DNA of 41,372 nucleotides, from assembly GCA_009733775.1 (NCBI GenBank), contig WOGZ01000294.1, forward strand, positions 1 to 41,372, given 5' to 3'. Shown here in pieces: positions 1-10,457 of the stretch (its first letter is position 1; every line of letters begins with the position of its first letter). The notes under the pieces are model-generated. The model did no database searches, was not told the origin of the DNA, and was given only the letters and a program-made list of their open reading frames with translations. The position numbers and the translations under genes were made by a program. This stretch comes from Alectoria sarmentosa. Its lineage: Eukaryota > Ascomycota > Lecanoromycetes > Lecanorales > Parmeliaceae.

Positions 1-118
1 GAAAAGGAAAGAGAAAGGGAAGGGGAAGGGGAAAAGGAAAAGCAAGGGGAAAGGTAAGGGCAAGGGCAAGGTGAAGGAGAAAGGGCAGGGGAAGGGGAAG
101 GGGAAGGGAAGGCGAGAG
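1..118. repeat. Purine-only (G/A) low-complexity tract
   Basis: The first ~118 bases are almost entirely G and A, built from irregular AAGGGG and AAGGGC units. The same bases form the lysine/glycine-rich reading frame described separately, so this may be coding low complexity rather than a non-coding satellite. Contig ends in such tracts are common because assembly fails there. Confidence 0.8.
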
Positions 119-151
119 AGAAAAAGGCGGCTGAAGGGCTTTGAACGGTGA
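2..151 (+). CDS. Partial 3' end of a Lys/Gly-rich protein (5' end outside window)
   Basis: Frame 2 stays open from the window edge to a TGA at 149-151, giving 49 residues. The first part is almost only Lys and Gly with some Arg; the end is RRERKRRLKGF-ER-like and strongly basic. Such tails occur at the C-termini of fungal nucleic-acid-binding or nucleolar proteins, but no domain is visible and the function is unknown. The purine-rich composition would also give an open frame by chance, because stop codons starting with T are rare in it. Read as a possible gene end only. Confidence 0.3.
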   Translation, partial: KRKEKGKGKGKRKSKGKGKGKGKVKEKGQGKGKGKGRRERKRRLKGFER

Positions 152-1698
152 TTAGCGGACATGAATACGTGGCGTTTGAGAGTGTCGCCTGGTTGGTCGG
201 CGTGATACCCAGGTGGGTTTGCGGAAGCAGGATCAGAATGCATGTGTTTATAGGCATCATTGGGGATCGATTGAACTTGATGAACAAATCTCATCTTCGC
301 AGCCGTCGTTTCTTTAAGTTGTTTGACACAAAGATCATGTCAGCGAACATGCAACCACCACCGAAGATCTTGCTAGGAGCACATCAACTTCCCAATCGTG
401 GCTATGTCGGAAAAGGAGCTGACGATGAAGGGATGTTTTCGCTATTCGAGCGGCGACTTCAAGCTGGCGTTGGGCTTGATAAGCGAGGGGAAGCTATCTG
501 TGAATTCTGCGTGGGAGCAGCAAATACCCGGCTATGTACCACTGCTCGAGAGACTGTGGTTGGTTGATCTGTCTGCAATCTCGTCGCCGTCCAGGTCCCA
601 GAATATGGACAGCCCGATTATTTCCCTGCCGATGATCAATGTACTGAACAAACTTCCGACATCTGACAAACCTCAAGCTAGGCATATCCAATCCGCAAGA
701 GCACGGAGTAAGAAGCTCTTTGAGCGCTCATGCCGCGATGTCCCATCAAACGCCTTAATCCTAACCAACCCCAGCCAAAGAACAAAGAGCGTGAAACCTT
801 CAAAAGAGCAGCACCAGCTTCTCCCGACCGATAAGCAGCAGGGCTGAGCTTCGGAAGTTGGCGTCGTAGGAGTAGTGACGTTGATCGTTACTGAGACCCT
901 GCGAATGGAGAGCGACGCTAGAAGCTGGGCAAAGGCGATGACAGTGACGAAGGCACGTAGGGAGGACGGAAAAGGGCTCAGGTATTTGAAGGACCTGACT
1001 CAGGAGCATGACTGGTGAGTACGGGCACGAATCTAGTCACGGAAAAGAGTGCTTGTTATCGCGATAGCAGGGACAGGGGGCCAATTGGTGGATCAAAGGG
1101 GCTTCGACAAGGGACCAGCGAAGATTGCCAGATAGGGATCCTATTCTCGAGATTTCAGCTGAGTTGTTAGACTACCGGGACTCTTGCTTCACGACTTCGC
1201 AGTGGTGGGTCTATGGCCTTGATAACACGCATTTGCTTCGACACCCAAGGTCGGTAGGTTGCCGTTCTGCTCATAGTAGTCACCTGACATCTCTGTCAGA
1301 TTTCGTAGCAGTATCCCATCGACTAACGCGCAGTACATCAGAGGTCCCAGCCCTACAGCCAAGGCATTTTACTGCGCAGGCGCCAGTCGATGGGATATCG
1401 CAGATTGCTATTAGGGAATTGGAGGTACTCTGCATGCGCGGCGGTCCTGCTTCACGTAAGTACGTTATGGAATGACGTTGGTTGGTAGGTACGGAGCTTA
1501 GAGCCATGGGTTGCTACTCATCATGCATTATCTCATGACTATGTGCTCAGCCCCGGCTTTCCCGACTTTGTAATGTAATCACGTGTGCCAGTCCCCATTG
1601 CTTCGTGCGAATATTCATGCTGCCCAGATGTACAGATTTCCCTCCATGCTCCACCAACCCATCTCGTAGATCCCCTGCCGGTCCACGCATTCCTACTC
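152..1698. other. Intergenic stretch, no supportable gene
   Basis: Several short open frames of 65-149 codons overlap each other on both strands, but none shows a recognisable domain or a splice structure that extends it. Base composition is balanced and not RIP-like. The stretch contains one inverted repeat (1312-1397, listed separately). It probably holds the 3' flank of the incoming left gene and the 3' flank of the ACBP gene. Confidence 0.6.
1312..1397. repeat. Imperfect inverted repeat (hairpin-forming)
   Basis: TATCCCATCGACT at 1312-1324 is matched by its exact reverse complement at 1385-1397. Inside it, GCGCAGTA (1328-1335) pairs with TACTGCGC (1370-1377), leaving a loop of about 34 nt. 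The arms are 13 and 8 bp, separated by small unequal bulges. It is not next to a gene end that would make it an obvious terminator. It may be a degenerate small inverted-repeat element. Confidence 0.6.
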
Positions 1699-2158
1699 TT
1701 AACCACTGAAGCCGTAGGTACCCTTCAACTTCTCCACCAACTGAACGTAGTGCTGCTGTGCAGCTGACGGAGTAACCTTGTCTTCTTCAGCGACTTTCTT
1801 CCACGCATTGTACTTGTACTTCTCCTGTGCACAGCAGCCACGATCAGTCAATGCGGGTCGTAAGGGGCCGGCGGTCAGCTAGACAAGGAAGGGAGAGGGG
1901 AGCACGAACCTGGAAGGCGAAGGTGCCGGGCTGTGTGGCTTTGGAGAAGTCTTCGCCGGTGCCTTGCTTGTAGTTCGCGTAGAGCTAGATTTTGAAACGC
2001 TGTTAGCTAGGTCTAATGGAAGCACAGAAGCCAACCGTCGACTTGGAGAGTGGAGAAAGCACTGCACATGCCTCTAGGAGCTCGTCATTGTTGGGCTTGG
2101 CTTTGAGCTTGCGGGACTCTTCGACGGCTTTCTTGAAGGCGGCGGTTTGGGCGACCAT
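1699..2158 (-). CDS. Acyl-CoA-binding protein (ACBP), three exons
   Basis: This small cytosolic protein binds medium- and long-chain acyl-CoA esters and supplies them to lipid metabolism. Exons are 2158-2072, 1984-1910 and 1824-1699, giving 95 residues, the usual ACBP size. Exon 1 encodes MVAQTAAFKKAVEESRKLKA and ends PNNDELLE. Exon 2 starts LYANYKQGTGEDFSKATQPG. Exon 3 starts EKYKYNAWKKVAEEDKVTPS and ends LKGTYGFSG. The YKQ, KYNAWK and Y/V-LVEKLK segments are the family's acyl-CoA-contacting core. Intron 2 (1825-1909) is GT..AG. Intron 1 (1985-2071) appears to begin GC (GAG/GCATGT) and end TAG, a GC-AG intron. It is transcribed divergently from TDP1 across ~500 bp. Confidence 0.93.
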
Positions 2159-2661
2159 TGTGAATTCTGTAGTGATGATTGTGGGTTCTGGATGGGTAGA
2201 TGGTAGATTGTTTGTAGGTGAGGCTTCTGTTGGGGAGGATAGCAGGATGAAGAGAGAGGGAGAGTGGGATGAGGGCCGTTGAATTGGCGGGGAGGCGGGG
2301 TGGACCCTGACCGAGGCTGTGCTGTAGGGCTGACTGCCAGGTGGCTCATGAATGGCCTCGGCGGCGCTTCTCATGGTCGATTTTACCAGCTTCTTCACGA
2401 GTGACCAGGAACGTTGCGAATAGGCAAAGTCTGACGTTCTGTCATACTAGGGACTGTGATGTTCTACGCTGTAGCCTTCTGTCCGAAGAAGATGAATCCG
2501 AGGATGCCGAATTCACTCCCAATATTCTCAGACTTTGACCTCTCCTATTTGCGATCCCCTACTTGTTGAACCACATTCGTGTCGTTCCTTCTCTGCGAAG
2601 TCTCTAAGAATCTGATGTTGTTGGGCTCAAATCTGATTTCCTTGATATAAGACTCGATATC
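2159..2661. promoter_or_regulatory. Shared divergent promoter region of ACBP and TDP1
   Basis: These 503 bp separate the two divergent start codons. On the ACBP strand the part near 2225-2275 is pyrimidine-rich (reverse complement of GAGAGAGGGAGAG), a common feature of active fungal promoters. I see no clear TATA box or recognised operator. Confidence 0.5.
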
Positions 2662-4504
2662 ATGAATCCTGCCGAAGAATCTCGAAAGCGTAGAAACTAC
2701 GACGCGTTTCAGTCGTCGAGGGAGAGGTCTATATCGCCTCCCCCGAAGAGACGTGCCTTTGATATCAATGGCAGACCTGGAGCGAAAGAGGTCGGGATTT
2801 TGAGGGTCGACAGTTCGGCAGCATCTTCCACAATGTCTTCGGACAACAGTAAAAATCCCTCCAAGTCAACCAAAGAATCGACCCTTTTCCCCTCACCAGT
2901 ACAGCTCAATTTCGTTGAGCAGTTACCGGCTTCAAGTAATGCCGATTGTGTCAGTCTGGGCAGTATCCTCGGAGACCCTATGATCAAGGAGTGCTGGCTG
3001 TTCAACTATCTTTTCGACATGGGTTTTTTGATGTGAGACTTGCCACCTACATGTACAGGGACCATCGCCACTAATGGTGTTTTCAGGAGACACTTCGATC
3101 CCGACACTCGGGACATCGTGCAAGTCCGAGTCGTGCACGGTTCGTGGAAGAGAGAGGATCCAAACGGGATACACATCGAGGTAGTCCTATCTCCATCCCT
3201 TCTTAGGTGTCATGGGATGGAGATTTAATCAAACTTAGGATGCAGCGAAGCGGTATTCCAACATCAAAGTGACCAAAGCGTTCATGCCCGAGATGTTCGG
3301 GACGCATCACACGAAAGCAATAGTTCTCTTTAGGCATGATGATCTAGCCCAAGTCGTGATACTTACAGCCAATTTCATCGAGCGGGACTTCAGGATGAGC
3401 CAAGCCATCTGGAAGACACCCTTACTTCCTCTCGAAACACTTGGAAAATCCTCCAGCGATGCAGTGCCGCCTCTAGGTAGCGGACTTCGATTCAAACACG
3501 ATTTACTAGCCTATTTCCGCGGCTACAGTAGGAACGGAACCGCCACCCTTCCAGACCTCGTCTCCCGGCTCCAAAATTACGACTTCAGCGCCGTACGAGG
3601 CGCTCTGGTCGGCAGCGTACCCGGACTCCAGATGCCAGGCCAATTCGAACCAGAAGACCAAGACCGAATCGGACGGTGGGGCTTAACGGCTCTCAAGCGC
3701 ATCCTAAGCTCTATACCCAGTAACTCCCCCCCTTCTTCGGATCCCAACCCCCAACCTCAAATCATTGCCCAAGTCTCCTCCATAGCCTCTGTCGGCGAAA
3801 AATGGTTTCAAAATACCCTCATACCAACCCTATGCACCACGGCATCCGTCCAGAAGCCCCTTCCCAAACCCAAAATCTCAATCATATTTCCCACCGCGGC
3901 CACAATCCGCCACTCCATCGACGGCTACGCCTCCGGCTCCTCCATCCACATGAAAACCACCACTCCCACCCAAGCCAAACAGCTCTCCTTCCTCAAACCG
4001 ATGCTATGCCACTGGTCCATCCACCCCACCCCTCTCCCAAAGCCCCCTCCCAATCACCGCGAACCAACCAGAAAAACAGGCCGAGCGACCGCAGCGCCGC
4101 ACATCAAAACCTACCTGCGCTTCACCTCCGCCTCCCTCACAACCATCGACTGGGCGCTGCTGACCTCCGCGAACCTGAGCACACAGGCCTGGGGCAGCAG
4201 TCCGAACGCGGGCGGCGAGGTGCGGATCTGCAGCTATGAGCTCGGGGTGGTCGTTTGGCCTGCTCTGTGGGACGACGCCAGCCAAGGGCCGGGTAGTGCA
4301 CGCATGGTTCCAGTCTTTGGAGGGGACACGCCCACCGAAGCCGAGGATGAGGGGTTGGGAAAGGACGGCCCAGTGGTTGGTTGGCGCATGCCATATGACC
4401 TGCCACTGGTACCCTATGGCGCGGATGAGAAACCGTGGTGCGCGACCGAGGCGTGCGATGAGCCGGATTGGATGGGGAGGGTTTGGCCGGGGTATGGGCG
4501 TTGA
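2662..4504 (+). CDS. tdp1: Tyrosyl-DNA phosphodiesterase 1 (TDP1), three exons
   Basis: A nuclear repair enzyme of the phospholipase D superfamily that hydrolyses the 3'-phosphotyrosyl bond left by stalled topoisomerase I. Exons are 2662-3032, 3087-3180 and 3239-4504 (introns 54 and 58 nt), coding 576 residues. The N-terminal ~85 residues are low complexity, with a basic KRR/PPPKRR stretch that may act as a nuclear signal. The conserved domain starts near ECWLFNYLFDMGFLM and VRVVHGSWKRE. The first catalytic motif is GTHHTKAIVLF (H179, K181; LTAN near 197-200). The second is PHIKTYLRF (H443, K445) with LLTSANLSTQAWG (N467). Both HxK..N motifs are intact, so the enzyme should be active. The His of the usual HTSN segment is replaced by Leu. 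A low-complexity insert lies between the two motifs. It converges on the next gene. Confidence 0.93.
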
Positions 4505-4869
4505 GTGGGGTGATTGAGTGGTCTGATTGGTTCTGCGCTTAGGACTTTGGTGTTCCATCCAGAGGGGTGCCAAGGCATCTTCGAGTCGTTATGTGCTTCC
4601 TCGGGTGGCGTTATGCGGAGGCTGCTTGGAAAAGACGAGCAATACATCGGTTAGCAGCTTGAGGAGAATGACTCAGAGGTATGGCAAATGGACATAGAGA
4701 GCTGTTTATTCTCGTGGTTGCCGCTAACCATATAATGTACAGAACAGGGTATCGCTCCAGCAATCCAACGTTAATCGATCGACAAGGCTCCCTTATCAAG
4801 CCATGACCATTTGATTACTCCCTTTACGAACTCCATATACCGAACCCACAACTTCCCATACTGCCATCA
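4505..4869. other. Convergent intergenic region (TDP1 / glycosyltransferase-like gene)
   Basis: This 365 bp stretch separates two facing stop codons and must hold both 3' UTRs. No gene or clear hairpin terminator was seen; the short frames here are shadows. Confidence 0.6.
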
Positions 4870-6336
4870 TCAACAACACACCGTATCATCCTCACTCCTC
4901 TCCCTACACTTCCTCTTCCCGCCATCCCGCTCGCACGCCCACGTCTGATCCTTCTCCACCAGCCACTCATCGCCCTCCTTGAGCCCCACGTGCTGGATAT
5001 CGCAGCCCTTGTGGCCCCATTTCTGCTCGTAGATTTCGACGCCCGCGGCGACGGTCAGCTGCAATGCCTTTTCCCAGCCGTCGGCGTCGTAGTAGAAGGG
5101 CTCGCCCGTGCCGCCCGACTGCTTCAGTTGCCAGGAGTTGCGGTAGGGGTCCCTTCTCTTTTCCTCGGCGAGGGATTCGAGGGTCGTTTGGAGGGATGTC
5201 CAGCCCGGGCCGCCGAGGGTGTCTTCTTGGGTTGAGGAGAGGTAATTGATCGTTTCCGGGGCGGCGGGTTTATCGGGCATAGGTGCGGGGACGGTGCTGT
5301 TCTTTGGGTCTCCTATTGTGACTTTCCCGTGTTCTCCCACCTTGACAATAGTCTTCTCCTCTTGGGCCTCTCTCTCCCCTTTCACTTTCTTTTTCCTTCT
5401 GTACAGCACTTCCAAATCATCCAGACTTCTCCCTACATCGAAAACTTGACCCGCATCTGCCGTCGGCGTCTCCAATCCATTAAGCGCAAACCGGCCATGC
5501 ATATCGCAGTCCGTGCCATAGTAACCGATCATCGTATCCCAGCCTCCGATCTTTAGATACTTCTTCACGTTCACCAAAGCTAGCCAGTCGTAGCTGAAGA
5601 AGCGCACGGCCCATCGATCGTGAAATTCGTAGCTTGGGGAGAAGGACTCGCGGATCACGTCGACAGCGATGGCGTAGAGGGATTTGTAGGGTTGGATGTC
5701 CTCGTGCGTTTGGGGGACGGTATCCATGTGCGCCCAGAAGTAGTGTGTTAGGTTGTTGTTCAACGCCTCCGACAGGTAAAGGTTTTGTAGCTGGGCGAAG
5801 GTTTGAAGTGAGGATGTAGTGATGACATTGACGCCGAAGATTTTCGTGAGACGATGGTAGTCAAGGTAGAATGGATTTTGGGAAGTGAGAAGCCCATTCT
5901 TGTTCGCATCAAACGTTCCCGTGTTCTCCACGACATAAACATCTTCTGGAGGCCAGCCGGCCGTTATATAGCCAACGACCACCTGCTGCAGCAGTGGCCA
6001 GTAGCGCGTGAAACCTATGTAGAGTCGCGTAGACTCGGGCACATGGGGCGAAGGTGGCTTGTTCCATGATGGAACGGGGGGTAGGTCTGCGGGTGAGCGG
6101 GCGCTGGTAGCCAGAGGGAAGTATTCGGGTAGGGGAGGCGGCGGTGACGGTTTGGGGGGCTTGTGAATTATACGGGGAGTTTCGTCAACGGATTCTGCTG
6201 CAGTGGAGGGGGGAGGAGGGCGGTAGGACGTGTATGTTGCGAGGAGGGGCCGGCGGATGGTGTATAGGGTCAGGGCGAAGACGGTGAGGATGAAGGGGAT
6301 GAGAGCCCAGCGGGAGCGGAGGGAGGGGACGATCAT
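4870..6336 (-). CDS. Type II membrane glycosyltransferase-like fungal protein, 488 aa, single exon
   Basis: The N-terminus is short and basic, followed by one hydrophobic segment (about residues 11-28, ALIPFILTVFALTLYTI) and a proline-rich stem (PPPPS, PPKPSPPPPLPEY). This is the layout of a Golgi type II enzyme. The lumenal domain starts near TRLYIGFTRYWPLLQQVVVG. It has WPPEDVYVVENTGTFDANKN, a WAHMD segment resembling a GT-A DxD-type metal site, and GGWDTMIGYYGTDCDMHGRF, which resembles the acceptor/catalytic region of such enzymes. One NLT sequon precedes WAHMD. The C-terminal third has a charged Lys/Glu linker and a Cys-containing tail. The donor and acceptor sugars cannot be named. The start at 6336 is the first Met of the frame and places the membrane anchor correctly. 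Confidence 0.72.
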   Translation of the reverse strand: MIVPSLRSRWALIPFILTVFALTLYTIRRPLLATYTSYRPPPPSTAAESVDETPRIIHKPPKPSPPPPLPEYFPLATSARSPADLPPVPSWNKPPSPHVPESTRLYIGFTRYWPLLQQVVVGYITAGWPPEDVYVVENTGTFDANKNGLLTSQNPFYLDYHRLTKIFGVNVITTSSLQTFAQLQNLYLSEALNNNLTHYFWAHMDTVPQTHEDIQPYKSLYAIAVDVIRESFSPSYEFHDRWAVRFFSYDWLALVNVKKYLKIGGWDTMIGYYGTDCDMHGRFALNGLETPTADAGQVFDVGRSLDDLEVLYRRKKKVKGEREAQEEKTIVKVGEHGKVTIGDPKNSTVPAPMPDKPAAPETINYLSSTQEDTLGGPGWTSLQTTLESLAEEKRRDPYRNSWQLKQSGGTGEPFYYDADGWEKALQLTVAAGVEIYEQKWGHKGCDIQHVGLKEGDEWLVEKDQTWACERDGGKRKCRERSEDDTVCC

Positions 6337-7010
6337 GGTGGGCGAAGAGTTGGCCTGGTCATGAAGGATAGCTTGGATGCTTCATCGACGTTAAGCTCGT
6401 AAACTAGATGGCAGTGATTGAGAGGCCATTGGGAGTACTTGGAGCATTGCGCTCAAGGCTGTGGACATACACTGTTCCTCCTTTAGTTACGGAGTACTTA
6501 ATTCCTACGAATGATTCATTCAAAAGCGGCGGCAGTTTTCTGCGGAGCAAACGTTTAATTAGGTGCCGTTTACTAGCCGCTTCAGCCGAGCCCTAAAACC
6601 ATTAGAAAGCCTAAAACAAACGTGAATGCCCTCCAAAACTGCACTTTTATTCTACCAGCCAATCCGTCTACTGAATTGTAACTGAAACAGCTAGAAAATC
6701 TCACCCAGCAAGTAAGACTGGTAGGTTGGATTCCCTCACGGACAGCAAACATTTTTTGTTCATAGAGCGTTTCATCTACGCTAGTATCGACTTTCAAGCC
6801 TTCCATTCAGGAAAAGCTCCTTGCTGCCGCCCTCTGCACTGACACATTGTCACAGCAATAAATTCTCGGATTTCACGTTGCAGACAGTGGCGCAACGCAC
6901 AGTCCAAAGGGACCCTCGGGATCGGAACTTTGAGATTGACGAATTTATGTGGCCGGGGGTACTTTTCTGTTGCGAGAACAGGCTACGGAGCGGAATAACT
7001 AATTGAAAAG
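6337..7010. other. Upstream region of the glycosyltransferase-like gene, no gene seen
   Basis: Composition falls from GC-balanced to AT-rich across this stretch, marking the edge of the gene island. Short open frames (for example 6582-6806 minus) have no recognisable content. The first ~150 bp are presumably the promoter of the minus-strand gene. Confidence 0.5.
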
Positions 7011-7850
7011 CTTGCTTTCTTCATGGTCAAAAGTTATGCAAAAAAAAGTACGATATGATTATATTTAAGGTTGATCAATCAGATCTTTAGATTTTATGAT
7101 TTTCAAGTTAAAATTCATCTTATTTCTTCATTTTCGATTTAAACGCGGATACGTTTTAAAAAGACTTCATCATAAGATTGAATCTCGAAATTCAACTTTT
7201 TATATTTTATTATCTCTTATTTCTTTTATGTCATATGTCATATAATAATAAAATGAATATTAAAATTATAAATTCGAATACGCGCTTTCGAATGATGTTA
7301 TTTTCATAAAATTTGATTGAGTGAATCGAAACTTTTTTAATATCTTCTGAATGCTCGAAGCCTTTAACAAACTCTTTGAGGGCTCTTCGAGGGTTTTTAT
7401 CGAAAAGACTATTCTCGCAAGTTCGAAATCATGATATATGATACATTATATATGGGATTTCGAGCTTGCGAGGACAATCTTTTCGATAAAAACCCTCGAA
7501 GAGTTCTCGAAAAGCCCTCAAAGGGAAAGGGGGGTTTCGAGGGTTTTTCCCGAGCGTAAAACACAAGTATTAATCAATTGTAAAGATCTTTCAAGCTTTC
7601 CATTTCTGGGAAGCCCGCGCCCCCAGCACATATTAGCCGAGATAATACAAATAAGTAGTAGATGCTATAACGATGTAATGATCGCGTCTAAACAAGTTAA
7701 GGCAATAATATAAAGATGTATGAAATTTAAATTACATACTCGAAGTAAGCTCCGAAATCGATTTTAAGCTTTTATTAAATTTCTATAACTTTTATATTAA
7801 GTTGAGACCGGTGATGGAGAGCCCTCAGTCCAGGGCCATCATCCAGGCTC
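7011..7850. repeat. AT-rich, RIP-like block with inverted repeat
   Basis: The stretch is strongly AT-rich with many TTTAAA and ATAAAA runs, and most remaining C bases lie in CG or TC contexts. It carries the large inverted repeat at 7373-7522 and a further partial copy (GGGTTTCGAGGGTTTTTCCC) at about 7531-7550. No coding potential was seen. It abuts the transketolase relic. Confidence 0.7.
7373..7522. repeat. Long imperfect inverted repeat, ~56/66 bp arms
   Basis: The left arm (7373-7429) reads CTTTGAGGGC, TCTTCGAGGGTTTTTATCGA, AAAGACTATTCTCGCAAG and on to TTCGAAAT. The right arm (7457-7522) is its reverse complement with a 10-nt insertion and a few differences, mostly C/T and G/A transitions (GACTATTCTCG versus GATTGTCCTCG). 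The loop is ~27 nt (7430-7456). Such a structure would form a strong hairpin in either transcript. It may be the core of a foldback or MITE-like element mutated by RIP. Confidence 0.75.
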
Positions 7851-7892
7851 CCTGAGTACAAATAGTCTGTTAAATTTCTGATTACGAGGTCG

Positions 7893-9110
7893 GATGGCAT
7901 CGTAACTTGCCACTGCCTCTTCTGCGTCTGCAGGCCGGATGGGATTAATCAGTGATGTCGATCGGTATAAGTTTATCAATTCTACGGGCTGGCAAAGGTC
8001 AGTAAGTGCTCTATACCAAACGCTTTAAAAAGGAAACCAACCTGGGTGCGTAGGTCCACATGCACCTTCCGCAATGCTGTCGTGCGAGCCAATGTGGATG
8101 ACCTGTACCTTGATCAGTGCGCTCATGCGAATTGCAGAAGCGCCGTACAATTGGAACATGGAAAACGTCGCTGTTACTGAAACAAAAGCCTGAGGTGCGT
8201 ACGCCGCCATTTCGTTCGCAATGGCCATCATGGCATGTTCGCGAGTGCCAAAATGCACGTATCGGCCAGTGAAGGACACATTCTCGACTCCCTGTCTATG
8301 AGGTCCTAAGACATATTTAGGTTCCTCGATCATAAAATTCGTTTCAGAAAGGTCCGCCGAACCTCCAAGGCAGGGTACGATCTTCCACAACGTATCGCAA
8401 ACCTGGGCCGAAGATTGACGGACTGGCAGATTTTTGCGTGAGACTTTGAATGCGTCCATGTCCTGCTTCCATTTTTGGCCGAGGTCTCCGTTCACTCTTG
8501 CTTGGAACTGCTGCCCCAGGTCAGGGTACTTTTCAGCATATCGTGCAAGCTTTTGCTTCCATTGTGACATAAGCTTTTGACCCTGTCTCGGGACATCAAT
8601 TCAATCTTGACGAACATCCTCGGGCACAAAATGAGTAGTCTTGGTATCAAACCCCCAAAGCTCTTTGCACTTGTCTATGTTGCCTTGTCCAAAGGCCATT
8701 TGGTGAGCTTTGGATGTACCAGCCACTGCTGTTCCAAAACCAATGGTTGTGGTAATGTTCAAGAACTTAGGCTGTCCGATATGGTCGCGGGCATGTTCCA
8801 ATGCCATTCGAACCGCGGCCACATTACTGTTGCCGTCGGTGATCTCCATCACATAAGATCCACAATTCCTGTTTACAGATTTGGCACTCAGCATCGAAGA
8901 CCTCAATTTCAGGACATCGCGATAGTAAACTCACCGCATCTTAGCGTTGACGTCTTCATGGAAAGTAAGATCGATAGGTCCGTCAGATTGTATTCCGTTG
9001 TTATCGTATTTGAGAACTAGATTATCGAGCTTCAGATGACCGGCAAGTGAAATAGGAGTGGACCCCTTGAAGACATTCTCGTGAGTTGGCGAGAACCACA
9101 ATCTGTGAGG
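7893..9110 (-). pseudogene. Transketolase-family relic (truncated, nonsense, frameshift)
   Basis: Recognisable transketolase blocks lie in order on the minus strand. ISLAGHLKLDNLVLKYDNN with HEDVNAKMR (to 8935) and, after an intron at 8869-8934, ITDGNSNVAAVRMALEHARD with TTIGFG and KCKELWGFD belong to the thiamine-diphosphate domain. LGGSADLSETN, RYVHFGTREHAMMAIANEMA and VIHIGSHDSIAEGACGPTH belong to the pyrimidine domain. A last exon starts at 7988 with PVELINLYRS and IRPADAEEA. Lesions: an in-frame TGA at 8603-8601; a phase mismatch across the last intron (7989-8041) that implies a one-base insertion in CACCCAG; loss of the N-terminal ~150 residues and of the C-terminal domain. It cannot encode a working enzyme. 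Transketolase and dihydroxyacetone synthase are equally possible origins. AT-rich DNA flanks it on both sides. Confidence 0.85.
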
Positions 9111-10457
9111 CTGGCACTCATAATTGTTGCTCACAAACCCCAGCGGTGGACTGACACCTTTTCGTGGTGCTGGGGATAAGTACCTCTGCCTGCAGAGGGA
9201 AACCAAGATCAGTCCCACTTAATCCGACACGCCTTTCCCAACATATCGACAATGCTATCGCTATCAATTGAACGATCTTTTCGCCACTCAAAATACGACA
9301 AATCGAATCGAGTTCTTTGCGCCTTTATCTAACTTTTTTTTTCGAAAAATTTCATTTCACGGTGAGACGGGTATTTAAATTCAAGACGGAGGAGCTTCTC
9401 GAATGAAGCGGCATTAATACATTAACATTGATATCTTTATCTTTCGCGACGTTTTTTGAGAAATGATCAATTTAATCGAATTCTATTGACTCAGAGGTCT
9501 TTAAGATTTTTGATACAGATATGATTTCAAATGGTCGGGGAATGATAGGTCTCGAAATGCGAAATGGATTTATCCCTCTTTCCCCTTCGCGATTAGAATC
9601 ATTATAATATATTCAAATCGAAAGATCTTTGAGCAGGAGCGAGGCGAGGGTATTCGGGATTATACTCTCGAAAATGATTTCCTCCCTTTATTTCTCGAGC
9701 GCTGGATAAGGTTTGATATGTTACACACATAAGAGGAGGTCTGAGCGATCGAAATATGAGGACAAAAGAGGCTTGTTTTAACTACTCTAAGGGCGGTGAA
9801 ACTGAGTGAGAATTTCAGATACCGCGACGTGGCCTCGGTGATTTTCACATTCAATGTAGCAGTGCATTAGTAGAGGCTCCCCTACCTCCTCTCGTAAGAC
9901 AAAATAAACAACTTCAAATCCCCAATTGTTGCTCACAAATCAACTAAATAGCTACTATCCATCGAAAGACAGCCACATATGTTATTCTTTCATGGATCAT
10001 TGGTGAGGGCATATGTGTCGTTCCGAAAAGCAGTTGTGTCGAGCGTATCCGGGAAATATTTGACGTCTGTTTTCCCTTGACGATGGCAGAACAGCAGCTG
10101 ATTGGCACGATCACCACCCGAGCCCAGCCAGCCCAGAGAAATCTGATTTCTATGGGACATATTGGTTTGGTACTTTTGATGAAGAAATTAACCAGCCAAT
10201 GTAGCGTAGAGTAGATAGCTTATAGCCGGCAGCCTACAGTACAAAATTCCATTTTGACGAGAATTTTCGAGATGCCTTATGCATGACTAAGCAACGATAG
10301 CGGAGCTGTCAGCATTGTTAGCCGTGCAGGTGGTGCAAAGACAAGCGGTTTTGTCTTATTATCAACGTCCGCTTTCCTAATTTCGTTTCCCTTCCTTCAA
10401 CTACTTCTTTCAGCCCAGAGAGCCTTTTGTGCGATAAGACATACTGAGCTGCGCGCC
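9111..10457. other. AT-rich then mixed intergenic region upstream of the sugar transporter
   Basis: The part 9270-9700 is AT-rich with TCGA-rich words and looks mildly RIP-affected. From about 9880 the composition normalises. No gene is supportable; the open frame at 9660-9854 (minus) is unrecognised. The last ~250 bp, with the pyrimidine-rich TTTCCCTTCCTTC at about 10386, are the probable promoter of the MFS gene. Confidence 0.5.

Noticed and set aside
148..847. Two overlapping plus-strand open frames (139 and 149 codons)
   Set aside because: They overlap in different frames, have no recognisable domain or composition bias, and no splice signals join them to anything.
3802..4573. Long frames on both strands inside TDP1
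   Set aside because: They overlap the exon that carries the second HxK..N catalytic motif; GC-rich coding sequence explains the open shadows.
8577..9020. Plus-strand frame of 147 codons
   Set aside because: It is the antisense shadow of the transketolase relic, whose motifs are clear on the minus strand.
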